64,000 nucleotides of DNA. Source: Blastocatellia bacterium. Lineage in GTDB: Bacteria > Acidobacteriota > Blastocatellia > UBA7656. The notes beneath the pieces were generated by a model. That model saw nothing but the letters and a program-made list of their open reading frames with translations, was not told the DNA's origin and did not search any database. A program made the translations under genes and the position numbers. Location: contig DATENM010000064.1 of NCBI GenBank assembly GCA_035275065.1, positions 62,001 to 126,000 of the forward strand. The letters are read 5' to 3'. Shown in pieces: positions 45,016 through 53,312 of this stretch; position 1 is the stretch's first letter, and the number at the start of each line of letters is the position of its first letter.

Positions 45016-45861
45016 TCATGCTCTGAAAAAGAGATGGCGCCACGGCTCGCCCATCTCTTCCATGTCGAACAGCACCAGGAAGTCTATCGTCTTAAACAGG
45101 CGATCAATCGCCGGCGGGCCACAGACCCGCGCGCCAAACCGGAGATAGATTCTGAACAGCTTCGGAATATGAACTTCGGCTGCCGGGTCGCCGCCTGCCT
45201 CATTCGCCGCGCACTCAAACCCGGCGCGCGGCAGCACGCGCAACCGCGGATGCAGGCAGCCATCAGCTTGAACGGTTTTGAAAACGCGCTGGCCCTCGCG
45301 CTCGTCCTGGCTGGTCAGCGAGCAACAGCCGAACAGGTAACGCTTGCGGCTGGCGGCGACGTAAGCGGCCAGCCCCCTCCACAACAGGAATAGCACCTGC
45401 GTGTTGCGGTGCGAGCGGGCGACGCAGGCGCGGCCCAGCTCGACGGCGTCCGCCAGCACCTCTGCCGTCAGCCCCGATAGATCGAATTCGCCCGCCGAGT
45501 AGAACCCTCTGGCGGCGGCCATCTCGGCGGCCTGACAACGATAGGTGCCGACGACCTGGCGCTTCTCATTATCGATGACGATGAGGTGATGACAGGACTC
45601 GTCGAACTCGTCCACGTCGCGGCCCGTCGCGAACGAGGCGGCAAGCCCCTCGCCCATCTCAAGGTTGAAGATCTCGAACCGCAGCCGCAACGCCGCGTCA
45701 ATCTCCTCGCGGGTGCGCGCAAAGCGCACGACGTAACGGCCCTCGACAATCTCAATAGCCGGGATGCTGGCGGGCTCGGCCGAGAGGCGCTCGGCCTTCA
45801 CGGCGGCAGGGCCTTCCGCCAACACCTCGACCACGTCTGATCCGTTGATCACTGTTCGCAT
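45016..45861 (-). CDS. OlsB-like GNAT N-acyltransferase (Acetyltransf_5 family)
   Basis: 281 aa. The Acetyltransf_5 family includes OlsB, which attaches a 3-hydroxyacyl chain from acyl-ACP to the alpha-amine of ornithine, the first step to ornithine lipids. Visible features: VRFARTREEIDAALRLRFEI at the domain start, VVGTYRC, VELGRACVA followed by LLWRGLAAYVAAS, and the family block YLFGCCSLTS. AGGAAA upstream supports the ATG at 45861; the 20-codon extension is not supported. It is the first gene of the four-gene operon. The amino acid used (ornithine, lysine, glutamine or glycine) cannot be read from the sequence. Confidence 0.85.
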   Translation of the reverse strand: MRTVINGSDVVEVLAEGPAAVKAERLSAEPASIPAIEIVEGRYVVRFARTREEIDAALRLRFEIFNLEMGEGLAASFATGRDVDEFDESCHHLIVIDNEKRQVVGTYRCQAAEMAAARGFYSAGEFDLSGLTAEVLADAVELGRACVARSHRNTQVLFLLWRGLAAYVAASRKRYLFGCCSLTSQDEREGQRVFKTVQADGCLHPRLRVLPRAGFECAANEAGGDPAAEVHIPKLFRIYLRFGARVCGPPAIDRLFKTIDFLVLFDMEEMGEPWRHLFFRA

Positions 45862-46022
45862 TGTGTTTCCTGAGCAGGTGATCACCCGACAGCTCGGAAT
45901 GCTTCCCAGCCTTGCCATCAATCTTCAGCAGATTACAACGAAGAAGCGCCTTGCACAATCTATATCGCCGGGCAGGTGATGATTATTCCAGGCGGCGGAC
46001 AGGCCGGGTTGATTGGGCGCCG

Positions 46023-47375
46023 CTACTCTGCCCGCGAAGGCTCGCGCTTGGCCGGCGCTTCGCCCGACTTCATCCGTTCATAAAGCGCGTAAAATTTTTC
46101 GCCAGGGGTTTGGCCCGCCTCGTCGCGCGATAACTCAGGCCGGATGCGATTGACGAAATACATCTCGATCTCGCCCTTGTGCTTTGCCGCAACCGCGCCG
46201 CGGTATTCGCAGTCAAAGAACTCTTTCACCCGTTCGTAGGTCGCTTTCGAAATATTGACGCGCCCGGCGACGCCCGACGACTCTAACCGGCTGGCGGTGT
46301 TCACGGTGTCGCCCCAGACGTCATAGGCAAACTTCTGCTGCCCGATGACGCCCGCCACCAGCCGCCCCGAATGAATGCCGAGACGCAGTTGCCAGTAATC
46401 GCCGTCAGCCGCCATCCGCGTTTCGCGCAGCTTCGCCATGAAGCGGGTGATTTCGAGCGCCGCCAGCACACAATCAACCGCGTGCGTGTGGTTCGCTTGC
46501 GGAATGCCGCCGACTGCCATGTAGGCGTCGCCGATGGTTTTGATTTTTTCGAGGCGGTGACGGCTGGCGATCTCATCAAATTGACGAAAGCAGGTGTCCA
46601 GTTCTTCGATCAGCTCGTGCGGCGTCAGGCTTTCGGCAATCTGCGTGAAACCGACAAAGTCTGTGAACAAGACCGAGGCACAATCATAATCGAGCGGCTG
46701 CACGCGGTCGTTTTGCTGCAATTCTCTGGCGACGCTTTCGGGAAGGATGTTCAGCAACAAAGTGTCGGTCTTTTTGCGCTCCTGGTTGAGATTTTTGGCG
46801 AGGAGCATGACCAGCACGCCTGTAAAGACCTGCACGAAGAGCAGGCTGACGAGGATATCAACCAGCCGTTCATTCGGGCTCGCAGGGGCGGCTACCCATT
46901 CGGGATAGCGCCGCTCAATCAGCAGCAGGGCGGCGGTGGCCAGCGTGAAGAGCAGCATCGCGAGCCCGGTCGTCAGCCGGCGGCGCGACAGCACGACGGC
47001 GATCACCAGCGCCGGGATGAAATAGTAATGGGCGCCGCCCATCGAGCCGGCGTTGCGCAGCGCGTTAAGAAATAAGAAGGCGGCGATCAACAACACAAAG
47101 GGCCAGTAGAGCGCGCGATAATGATGACGAAATCTGGAGACGTAGTAGAAGACCAGGAACAGCAGGCCGGTTCCGAGCGTCAGCAACAACAAGAAAGTGT
47201 AGTTGCGACGATCCACGATAAAGAGCGCGCCGCCGATGTTGGTGATGCCATTGAGCAGGCTGATGGTGTTGAACAGGCGGTGTTCCAGTGAGTAGAAGCG
47301 CGGGTCGCCGGCGACCGCCGAGAAGAGCCGGTCGAGGGGTCCCTGCCTGCGTTGAAACATGCTGTCGCGTTGCAT
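46023..47375 (-). CDS. Membrane-anchored class III adenylate cyclase
   Basis: 450 aa. Six hydrophobic helices (about residues 35-200) form a MASE-like sensor/anchor, followed by a short helical linker. The cyclase catalytic domain (about 220-420) has the first metal aspartate in SVLFTDFVGFT, the lysine and second aspartate in KIKTIGDAYMAVGG, and VWGDTVNTASRLES with the transition-state Asn/Arg. The Lys and Asp pattern indicates ATP rather than GTP. The ATG at 47375 is used; 47360 is possible. It produces cAMP in response to an unknown membrane signal. It stands alone, 161 bp from the aminolipid operon and on the same strand. Confidence 0.92.
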   Translation of the reverse strand: MQRDSMFQRRQGPLDRLFSAVAGDPRFYSLEHRLFNTISLLNGITNIGGALFIVDRRNYTFLLLLTLGTGLLFLVFYYVSRFRHHYRALYWPFVLLIAAFLFLNALRNAGSMGGAHYYFIPALVIAVVLSRRRLTTGLAMLLFTLATAALLLIERRYPEWVAAPASPNERLVDILVSLLFVQVFTGVLVMLLAKNLNQERKKTDTLLLNILPESVARELQQNDRVQPLDYDCASVLFTDFVGFTQIAESLTPHELIEELDTCFRQFDEIASRHRLEKIKTIGDAYMAVGGIPQANHTHAVDCVLAALEITRFMAKLRETRMAADGDYWQLRLGIHSGRLVAGVIGQQKFAYDVWGDTVNTASRLESSGVAGRVNISKATYERVKEFFDCEYRGAVAAKHKGEIEMYFVNRIRPELSRDEAGQTPGEKFYALYERMKSGEAPAKREPSRAE

Positions 47376-47530
47376 CTGCTTGTGGCCAACTGCCGCTCAA
47401 CCGGCTCGCCTGAGAGGCGAGCGCGATGCTGTACTCTACCCATATCTCGGACGCCTGTACAGATCATCCCGAATGGCGGGTGCCGCGCCGCCTTGCAGAT
47501 TCGTCGCGCCCGCCTGCAAACTCTTCCTAT

Positions 47531-50080
47531 ATGCGACGACTCCTATTGATGGCGATGATGGCGGCGCTCTTGCGGGCGAACGCGCCGGCCTTCACCGCCG
47601 GCGTTCCACCCATTGCTTCACGGCGACCCGACGCCGTTGTGATGCTCGAAGATGAGCGCGGCCTGGTGGCGCTCGACCAGACATTGCGCGAGCTGGCGAA
47701 TCCATTCTCGGCGATGTTCGTCGCCGCCGCCCCCGACGACGTAGACGAAGGCGCACTCGCCTTTTTGCGGCGACAACGCGGCGCGCGTGTCGTCATCGTC
47801 TTCGCGACGCGTGGCGAAGGCGGCGATAGCCCTTTTGTCGCTGACCGCGGCAACGCGCTCGGCATGCGTCGCACGCGCGAAGCCTTGCAATTGGCACGCG
47901 CCGTTGGCGCCGACGCGTTCTTTCTGAACCTCGCCGATTTCGGGCCGAGCGCATCGGCCAGCGAAACCCTGCGCGCCTGGGGCCGCGACAACGCGCTCGC
48001 CCGATTGGTGCGCGCCATCCGTTTGACGCGGCCCGACGTAATGCTGACGAACGCCGGCGGGCAATCCGCCGATGGCCGGCAACAGGCGGTGGCGCGCCTT
48101 GCCACGGACGCCTTCGATGCCGCAGCGAACGCGAAGATGGCTCCCGAAGCCGGTTCTGAGGTCTGGCAGGCGCGGCGGCTCTTCCGGCGAAGCAGCGAAG
48201 ACGACGCCAGCGTCACCCTGAATCTGGCAGAAATGAACGGGGCGCGTGGGCGCTCTTACGCCGCGCTTGGATTGATCGCGCATCAACAGCTCGTTTCTTA
48301 CGGCGGGCATCAAGACCGGCTGACGCCCGACCGCTTAACCAGCACCTACAAGCTGGCACTCGCCACTGACGACCCGCCAACGTCGCCGGGCGATCTGCTT
48401 AACGGTCTTCCCTTGCCCGACAAAGTGCGCACAGGGGTCGCACCGCCGCGCGTCGGCGATCTGCCTTTGCTCGAATCTATCGGCCAACGCGACCGCCTTG
48501 TCGCCGCCTTGAGCGAGCGGCTGTTAGAAAAACGGGTTGAAGGCGACGAAGCGGCGCAGCGCGAGCGTTATGGCGCAGAGTTCTTCCGCGTCCTCCGCTT
48601 CACACAGACGCTGGAACGCGCGCTGGCGCTGGCGCTCGGCGTGTCGCTCGACGTCAGCGCCACCGACGCGGTCGTCGTTCCCGGAGAGAAGCTGACGATT
48701 CATGCAACCTTCAACAACGGCAGCAGCCAACCACTGGCCATCGCTTTTCATGCGCCGGAGCAGTTGGGCTTTGCCGGCGCCAATGTGACGCTGGCGACGA
48801 CCGAACCGACGCAGGTTGTGGCCGGCGGCGCGCTGACACACGAGTTCACTTACGACACCAAAGGCGCGCCCCTGAGCCTGCCGCGCGAGGCGCACCTGTT
48901 CGACGAAGAGTATTACCCGCTGGGCACGACGCTGCCCGGCGCACTGCCCGGCGAGCCGTTCGGCCATCGCCTGTTGGTGACGGCGGAAGTCGCCGTCGCT
49001 CAGGTGACGATCCCGATTGCGGCGCTGGCGCGTTTCGATGTCGCGCCGCTGGTCGAGATTGCCACCGTGCCGTTTGCGCTGATCAAGGACTGGGAGACGC
49101 CGCGCGAGGTCGAGTTGCCTGTGCGTTTGCGCAATCGCACGCCGGGGGCGCTCGCAGGCGCGCTATGGATTGTGCCGCTGGCCGTGAGTGACGAAGCTTA
49201 CGAACCGCTGCGCGTGGCGTTCGCCCGCGAAGACGAAGAGGTGAATGTCCGTCTGCGGCTGCGGCTGCCGCTGCTCAAGCCGCCGCTCGCGCCCGACCTC
49301 CTGCTCGAATTCCGCCGCGACAAACCGGCACCGCCCGAATCGCTCGGCGCGGCGAAGATTGCCGTGAAGCCGATCAATTTTGCGGTGGCCGAATCGTTGC
49401 GCGTCGGCATCCTGAGCGGCCCCGACCGCTCGCTTGCATCGGCGCTCGATCAACTCGGCGTCGCGTACGAAGAAATCGCCGCAGAGCGCGTGGGCCGCAT
49501 GGCGCACGGCAATCCGTCTGACAAAAACCTGGCGTCGGGCTGCGACGAGCTTAAGCGGCTCGACACGATCATCGTCGATCATTTCGCCTACGCGGCGCGG
49601 CCCGAGCTGGTCGGCCTGAATGATTGTCTGTTGCGTTATGCGCGGGCGGGCGGCAACCTCGTCGTCCTCGCACAGCAGGCGGGTGATTTCAATCTATTGC
49701 GCGCGCCGTTTGCGCCGTTCACGCTGACGCTCTCTGAAGATCGGCTGACGGCAGAGCGCGCGCCGGTACAGCTGCTCGACAGCGCGCACCCGCTGCTTAC
49801 GAAACCGAACGTGATTGCGGCGGGAGATTTCGAGGGCTGGGTGACGGAGCGTGCGGCCTTTGTGCCACGCGCCTGGGCGACCGATTACGCGCCGCTGCTT
49901 GAGGCCGCTGATCCGGGCGGAGAGGCCAGTCGCGGCACGTTGCTGGTGTCGCGAACCGGCGAAGGCTGGTTCGTCTTTACGACCTTGAGCCTCAATCGTC
50001 AGTGGCGAGCCGGGGTGCCTGGCGCCTATCGGCTGCTGGCAAACCTCGTCAGCCTGCCAAAGGTCGGCAAGCCCCAGTGA
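47531..50080 (+). CDS. PIG-L (LmbE) family protein lacking zinc ligands, with GATase-like C-terminus
   Basis: 849 aa from the ATG at 47531, with a signal peptide (MRRLLLMAMMAALLR...). Residues about 40-260 align with the PIG-L deacetylase domain of long Acidobacterial proteins (TRGEGGDS, FFLNLADFG, ASETLRAWGRDNALA). The zinc site is altered: the family's HPDDE reads AAPDDVDE and the HGQH-type motif reads DGRQQ, so two histidine ligands are missing. A beta-sandwich region (about 360-600) and a class I amidotransferase-like domain (VGILSGPDRSLASALDQLG) follow. It is probably not an active deacetylase and may bind sugar or glycan. No ribosome site is evident. Confidence 0.78.
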   Translation: MRRLLLMAMMAALLRANAPAFTAGVPPIASRRPDAVVMLEDERGLVALDQTLRELANPFSAMFVAAAPDDVDEGALAFLRRQRGARVVIVFATRGEGGDSPFVADRGNALGMRRTREALQLARAVGADAFFLNLADFGPSASASETLRAWGRDNALARLVRAIRLTRPDVMLTNAGGQSADGRQQAVARLATDAFDAAANAKMAPEAGSEVWQARRLFRRSSEDDASVTLNLAEMNGARGRSYAALGLIAHQQLVSYGGHQDRLTPDRLTSTYKLALATDDPPTSPGDLLNGLPLPDKVRTGVAPPRVGDLPLLESIGQRDRLVAALSERLLEKRVEGDEAAQRERYGAEFFRVLRFTQTLERALALALGVSLDVSATDAVVVPGEKLTIHATFNNGSSQPLAIAFHAPEQLGFAGANVTLATTEPTQVVAGGALTHEFTYDTKGAPLSLPREAHLFDEEYYPLGTTLPGALPGEPFGHRLLVTAEVAVAQVTIPIAALARFDVAPLVEIATVPFALIKDWETPREVELPVRLRNRTPGALAGALWIVPLAVSDEAYEPLRVAFAREDEEVNVRLRLRLPLLKPPLAPDLLLEFRRDKPAPPESLGAAKIAVKPINFAVAESLRVGILSGPDRSLASALDQLGVAYEEIAAERVGRMAHGNPSDKNLASGCDELKRLDTIIVDHFAYAARPELVGLNDCLLRYARAGGNLVVLAQQAGDFNLLRAPFAPFTLTLSEDRLTAERAPVQLLDSAHPLLTKPNVIAAGDFEGWVTERAAFVPRAWATDYAPLLEAADPGGEASRGTLLVSRTGEGWFVFTTLSLNRQWRAGVPGAYRLLANLVSLPKVGKPQ

Positions 50081-50197
50081 AGGCAAAAGGCAAAAGGCAA
50101 AAATGAAGGAGCCGGAATAATCAATAGCCTCAAGCTATCTATTTAATCCCCTGCCGACCTTTTGCCTTTTACCTTTTGCCTTTTGCCTTTTGCCTTC
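50080..50197. repeat. Large inverted repeat of GGCAAAA heptamers between converging genes
   Basis: The left arm has three GGCAAAA units from 50081. The right arm (50156-50197) has about five CCTTTTG units, one varied (CCTTTTACC). The 50-base centre is unrelated. As RNA it would form a long A/U-containing stem between the PIG-L-like and MreB-like genes and could terminate both. Confidence 0.85.
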
Positions 50198-50214
50198 CTG
50201 ACCGCAGGTCGGCG

Positions 50215-51249
50215 TCAGCTCAGCTCGATGTTGCGGGAGATGCGGCGCAGCAGCAGCGGCTGGTCGTAGAGCGCGATCAGGCCACGCGCCACCGACTGGC
50301 GCGGGCTTTCGGCGACGGCGACGTGCAGGCGGGTGGCGCGGGTGATGCGCTCGTCCAGGCCGGCCAGCAACGCAAGGCCGCCGGTCAGCACCATGCCTGT
50401 GTCGTGGACATCGCCGGCGACCTCCGGCGGAATGCGTTCGAGGACGTTGCGGACGACTTCGACCATCTGCTTGATGACCGGCTCGATGGCTTGATGGACT
50501 TCGGCGGATGAAACCTCGATGACCTCGGGGCCGCCCTCGCTGAGGCTCTGGCCTTTGACGACGCTCTTGTGGTCTTCGACGGGATCGGTCGCCGACCCCA
50601 GAACCATCTTCAAGCGCTCGGCGGTGCGCTCGCCGATCAGCACGTGGTGGTGTTGGCGAACGTGGCTGGCGATGGCGCGATCCATGTCGAGGCCGCCGAT
50701 GCGCAGGGTCTCGGATTCGACGATGCCCGCCTTGGCGATCACCGCAATCGAAGTCGTCGCGCCACCGATGTCAACTACCATCGACGCGTTCATCTCGGCG
50801 ACCGGCAACTTGGCGCCGAGCGCGGCAGCCAGCCCCTTTTCGACCAAGTAAACGCGGCTGGCGCCGACCGCTTCGACGACCTGATGGATGGCGAAGCGTT
50901 CGACCGAGGTGATGCCCGAAGGCACGCTCTGGATGATGCGCCGCGAAAAACGCGCCCGCCCGCCGCGCGCCTTGCGCACGAACTTCTTGAGCATCTCCTG
51001 CGCCAGGTCGGAATCGGCGACGACGCCCGACTGCATCGGGTAAGCGATCTCGACATCTTCCGGCGAGCGGCCCAGCATTTCCAGCGCCTCGGTGCCGACG
51101 GCGATCACCTGATTGGTGACGCGATCAATGGCGACCAGCGACGGCTCGTTAACCACCATGCCGCGCCCGCGCCCATAAATAAACGTGTGGACGGTGCCCA
51201 GATCAACCGCCAAATCTTCCGTAAATAGATTACCTAATGAGATATTCAT
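50215..51249 (-). CDS. mreB: Orphan MreB-like actin homologue
   Basis: 344 aa from the ATG at 51249. Bacterial actin, a cytoskeletal ATPase directing wall growth. Nucleotide-binding motifs: phosphate 1 AVDLGTVHTFIYGRGRG, phosphate 2 VVDIGGATTSIAVIAKAG and adenosine GMVLTGGLALLAGLDE. Deviations from canonical MreB: ANT reads VHT in phosphate 1, the EEPMAAAIG helix reads VEKGLAAALG, and GGGT reads GGAT. It has no mreC/mreD neighbours. It may be a second, specialised MreB (Mbl-like). An upstream extension to 51321 has no support. The 221-bp leader lies beyond a strong terminator at 51369-51402. Confidence 0.88.
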   Translation of the reverse strand: MNISLGNLFTEDLAVDLGTVHTFIYGRGRGMVVNEPSLVAIDRVTNQVIAVGTEALEMLGRSPEDVEIAYPMQSGVVADSDLAQEMLKKFVRKARGGRARFSRRIIQSVPSGITSVERFAIHQVVEAVGASRVYLVEKGLAAALGAKLPVAEMNASMVVDIGGATTSIAVIAKAGIVESETLRIGGLDMDRAIASHVRQHHHVLIGERTAERLKMVLGSATDPVEDHKSVVKGQSLSEGGPEVIEVSSAEVHQAIEPVIKQMVEVVRNVLERIPPEVAGDVHDTGMVLTGGLALLAGLDERITRATRLHVAVAESPRQSVARGLIALYDQPLLLRRISRNIELS

Positions 51250-51368
51250 TACACTTAACCCAACGATTCGGTCGAAGTTGCTGTGTGATAATAGCAAGGC
51301 GCGTGATAAACGCAAAGACAAACTTCAAGGCCTTTGCCGCGTCACGGCCGGGCGCAGAAAATGGCGAC

Positions 51369-51402
51369 AAAAAAGCCGGGCAAGCAGCGCGCCCGCCCGG
51401 CC
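51369..51402 (-). terminator. Rho-independent terminator after the GWxTD gene
   Basis: On the minus strand GCCGGGC and GCCCGGC arms (7 bp, loop about 13) are followed by TTTTTT. It lies after palindrome copy 6 and before the leader of the MreB-like gene, separating the two transcription units. Confidence 0.75.
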
Positions 51403-51462
51403 ATGTGGCGCAAGCTGACAGCTTGCGCGAGCCCGTGCGCAAGCTGACAGCTTGCGCCACAT
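51403..51462. repeat. REP-like double palindrome, family A copy 6
   Basis: 26-bp arms (51403-51428 and 51437-51462) with core GCGCAAGCTGACAGCTTGCGC-type; the only mismatches between arms fall in the small central loop. It lies 8 bp past the GWxTD stop and next to the terminator. Confidence 0.9.
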
Positions 51463-51470
51463 TCATCCGA

Positions 51471-53144
51471 TTACTTGCCGGAGACGGTGAATTGCGCCGT
51501 CGGCGTGACCACGCGATTCGTCACCAGATCGGTGACTTTTACGGTCACCGTATAGGTGCCGGGCTCGGCCAGTTTATCGGCGATGGGGATTGACCGCGCC
51601 AGCACCAGCTGCTGGCCCTTGAGGTCAACGATGCTTTGTTTACTCTTGCCATCTTCGGTGAAGTGGACGATCTCCTGGCCGCCCTTCGAGATGATGTATT
51701 CGACCTTGAGCGCCGGCTGCAAGGTCGCCTGATCCATCTCGGCGTCATAAACTTGCAGGAACATCGCCAGATTCATGCCGGGCTTGTAGATCGAGCTGAC
51801 ATAAGGCTTCACCTTATAGCGCCCGATGATGAACATGCCGACAGGGATGGCGCGGTTGTCGAGCGATTCGACCGAAGCGGCGAGGATGATGCTGCTGGTT
51901 GCCAACTGCTTCTCCTGATAGCGCGGCACCTCGAACGAGTGGTGCAGGATGCCTGTCTTGCCGCTGGTGATGTCGCGCGCCACGACGTCAATCTTGTAAC
52001 GGCCCGGCGGCAGCGCGACGTTCTTTTGATAAATCGATTTCTGCGCCTGCGCCACCGGCAACTGATCCTCGGCAAAGCGCCCGGTCTGGATCGTGTCTTC
52101 AAACGACCCGGCGCTGCGCCCCGACAGCCCTGTCAGCTTGGCGTAGATGTTGATCTGCCCCGAGTAGATGCCGCCCTGGTTCTTGAACGCCAGGTCGGTG
52201 TGGTCGAACTGAATGGTGAACGAGGTGGCGACCGTCTCGTTGCCGAGGCGGAAGAAGTCCGTGCGCACGCTGAACGGCAGAATGTCGGAAGCGATCTCCG
52301 GCAGGTCGGCCTTGACGCGCAGGTCGGGGAAGCGCGTCGCCGGGGCGCGCTGCAAATCTGAGAGCAGTTGCAGGCGCTCGAAGGGTTGATCTTTGGCGCG
52401 GGTGCCGAAGATCTGGCGGTTCTGACCGCCCATCCCGGCATAGCCGCCGATGCGGTCGCTCTTATTCGACATGCCGAGTTGTTCGGCAAGCGTCAACCCG
52501 GCGCCCGGAACGTAGAGCAACGCGTCTTTTTCGTCGGGGCTGCGGGCGATGCGATATTCGCCCGATCCGGTCGGGTCAACGAACTCGATCTCGATGTCCG
52601 AGCCGATGCCTTCGATGTAGCGATACCACCAGGTTTCAAACGGGTAGGTCGAAGTCGAGCCGCCGCCTTCATACGAGGGGCGGTCGTAGGTGCCGCCCGA
52701 CGGGTGCGATTCAATCTCGTCCGGTTTGCCGAAGGTGACGTAGATGCGCCCGCGGTCTGTGCGCCAGCCGGCGATGCCCGAAGTGTAGTGCTCGTTGGCG
52801 TACTGGATGCGCTCGTAGTACTGATCTTTGTACTCGTTTTCGGGCGTGTCCGGGTCCGGGTCGCGGCGCAGCCAGAACTGTTCGATGAACTGGTCGCGCT
52901 CCTCGTCGGTCTTGAGCGCCTTGAAGGCTTTGCGCTCGTCATCGGTGATGATGTAGAGCACGTCTTCGTCGAGCCACTTCTTATAGACGCTCTTGAGCTC
53001 GGCCTTCTGTTTAGCGGTCGGCTCTTTCTGCTTTCTCTTCTCTTCCTTGTCCTGCGTCAGCGCCGCGGGGATCGTCCCCGCCAGCAGCATTAACATCAAT
53101 GCGGTGCCGACGATCCGGTCGAAGAGGTTCGCCTCACGCTTCAT
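51471..53144 (-). CDS. GWxTD domain protein, exported
   Basis: 557 aa from the ATG at 53144 with AGGAG 8 bases upstream. A signal peptide (about 1-31, ending PAALTQ) is followed by a charged segment. The GWxTD domain (about 50-190) contains ITDDERKAFKALKTDEERDQ, FIEQFWLRRDPDPDTPENEY and the name motif AGWRTDRGRIYVTFGKPDEI. The C-terminal ~300 residues are beta-rich (PGRYKIDVVARDITSGKTG, EPGTYTVTVKVTDLVTN). The family is common in Acidobacteria and its function is not established. A candidate promoter (53225-53254) lies upstream. Confidence 0.9.
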   Translation of the reverse strand: MKREANLFDRIVGTALMLMLLAGTIPAALTQDKEEKRKQKEPTAKQKAELKSVYKKWLDEDVLYIITDDERKAFKALKTDEERDQFIEQFWLRRDPDPDTPENEYKDQYYERIQYANEHYTSGIAGWRTDRGRIYVTFGKPDEIESHPSGGTYDRPSYEGGGSTSTYPFETWWYRYIEGIGSDIEIEFVDPTGSGEYRIARSPDEKDALLYVPGAGLTLAEQLGMSNKSDRIGGYAGMGGQNRQIFGTRAKDQPFERLQLLSDLQRAPATRFPDLRVKADLPEIASDILPFSVRTDFFRLGNETVATSFTIQFDHTDLAFKNQGGIYSGQINIYAKLTGLSGRSAGSFEDTIQTGRFAEDQLPVAQAQKSIYQKNVALPPGRYKIDVVARDITSGKTGILHHSFEVPRYQEKQLATSSIILAASVESLDNRAIPVGMFIIGRYKVKPYVSSIYKPGMNLAMFLQVYDAEMDQATLQPALKVEYIISKGGQEIVHFTEDGKSKQSIVDLKGQQLVLARSIPIADKLAEPGTYTVTVKVTDLVTNRVVTPTAQFTVSGK

Positions 53145-53224
53145 AGTCACTACTCCTTTCAGCAAACGGTTGAAGCTTTCCTGAAGTCTGTTCGGATAAG
53201 CGGATGCCTGTAACCTGACTAAAT

Positions 53225-53254
53225 AGTTTATGGGCCACCGGTTGCGCCGGTCAA
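53225..53254 (-). promoter_or_regulatory. Candidate promoter of the GWxTD gene
   Basis: On the minus strand TTGACC (53254-53249) and TAAACT (53230-53225) are spaced by 18 bases. The -35 matches 5/6 and the -10 4/6. It lies about 80 bases upstream of the start codon. Confidence 0.45.
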
Positions 53255-53312
53255 GTCTTGCCGGTTACCACTGCTCGGTGGCGTTTCATTCGTTAGAATG
53301 CGCCGTAGCGCG

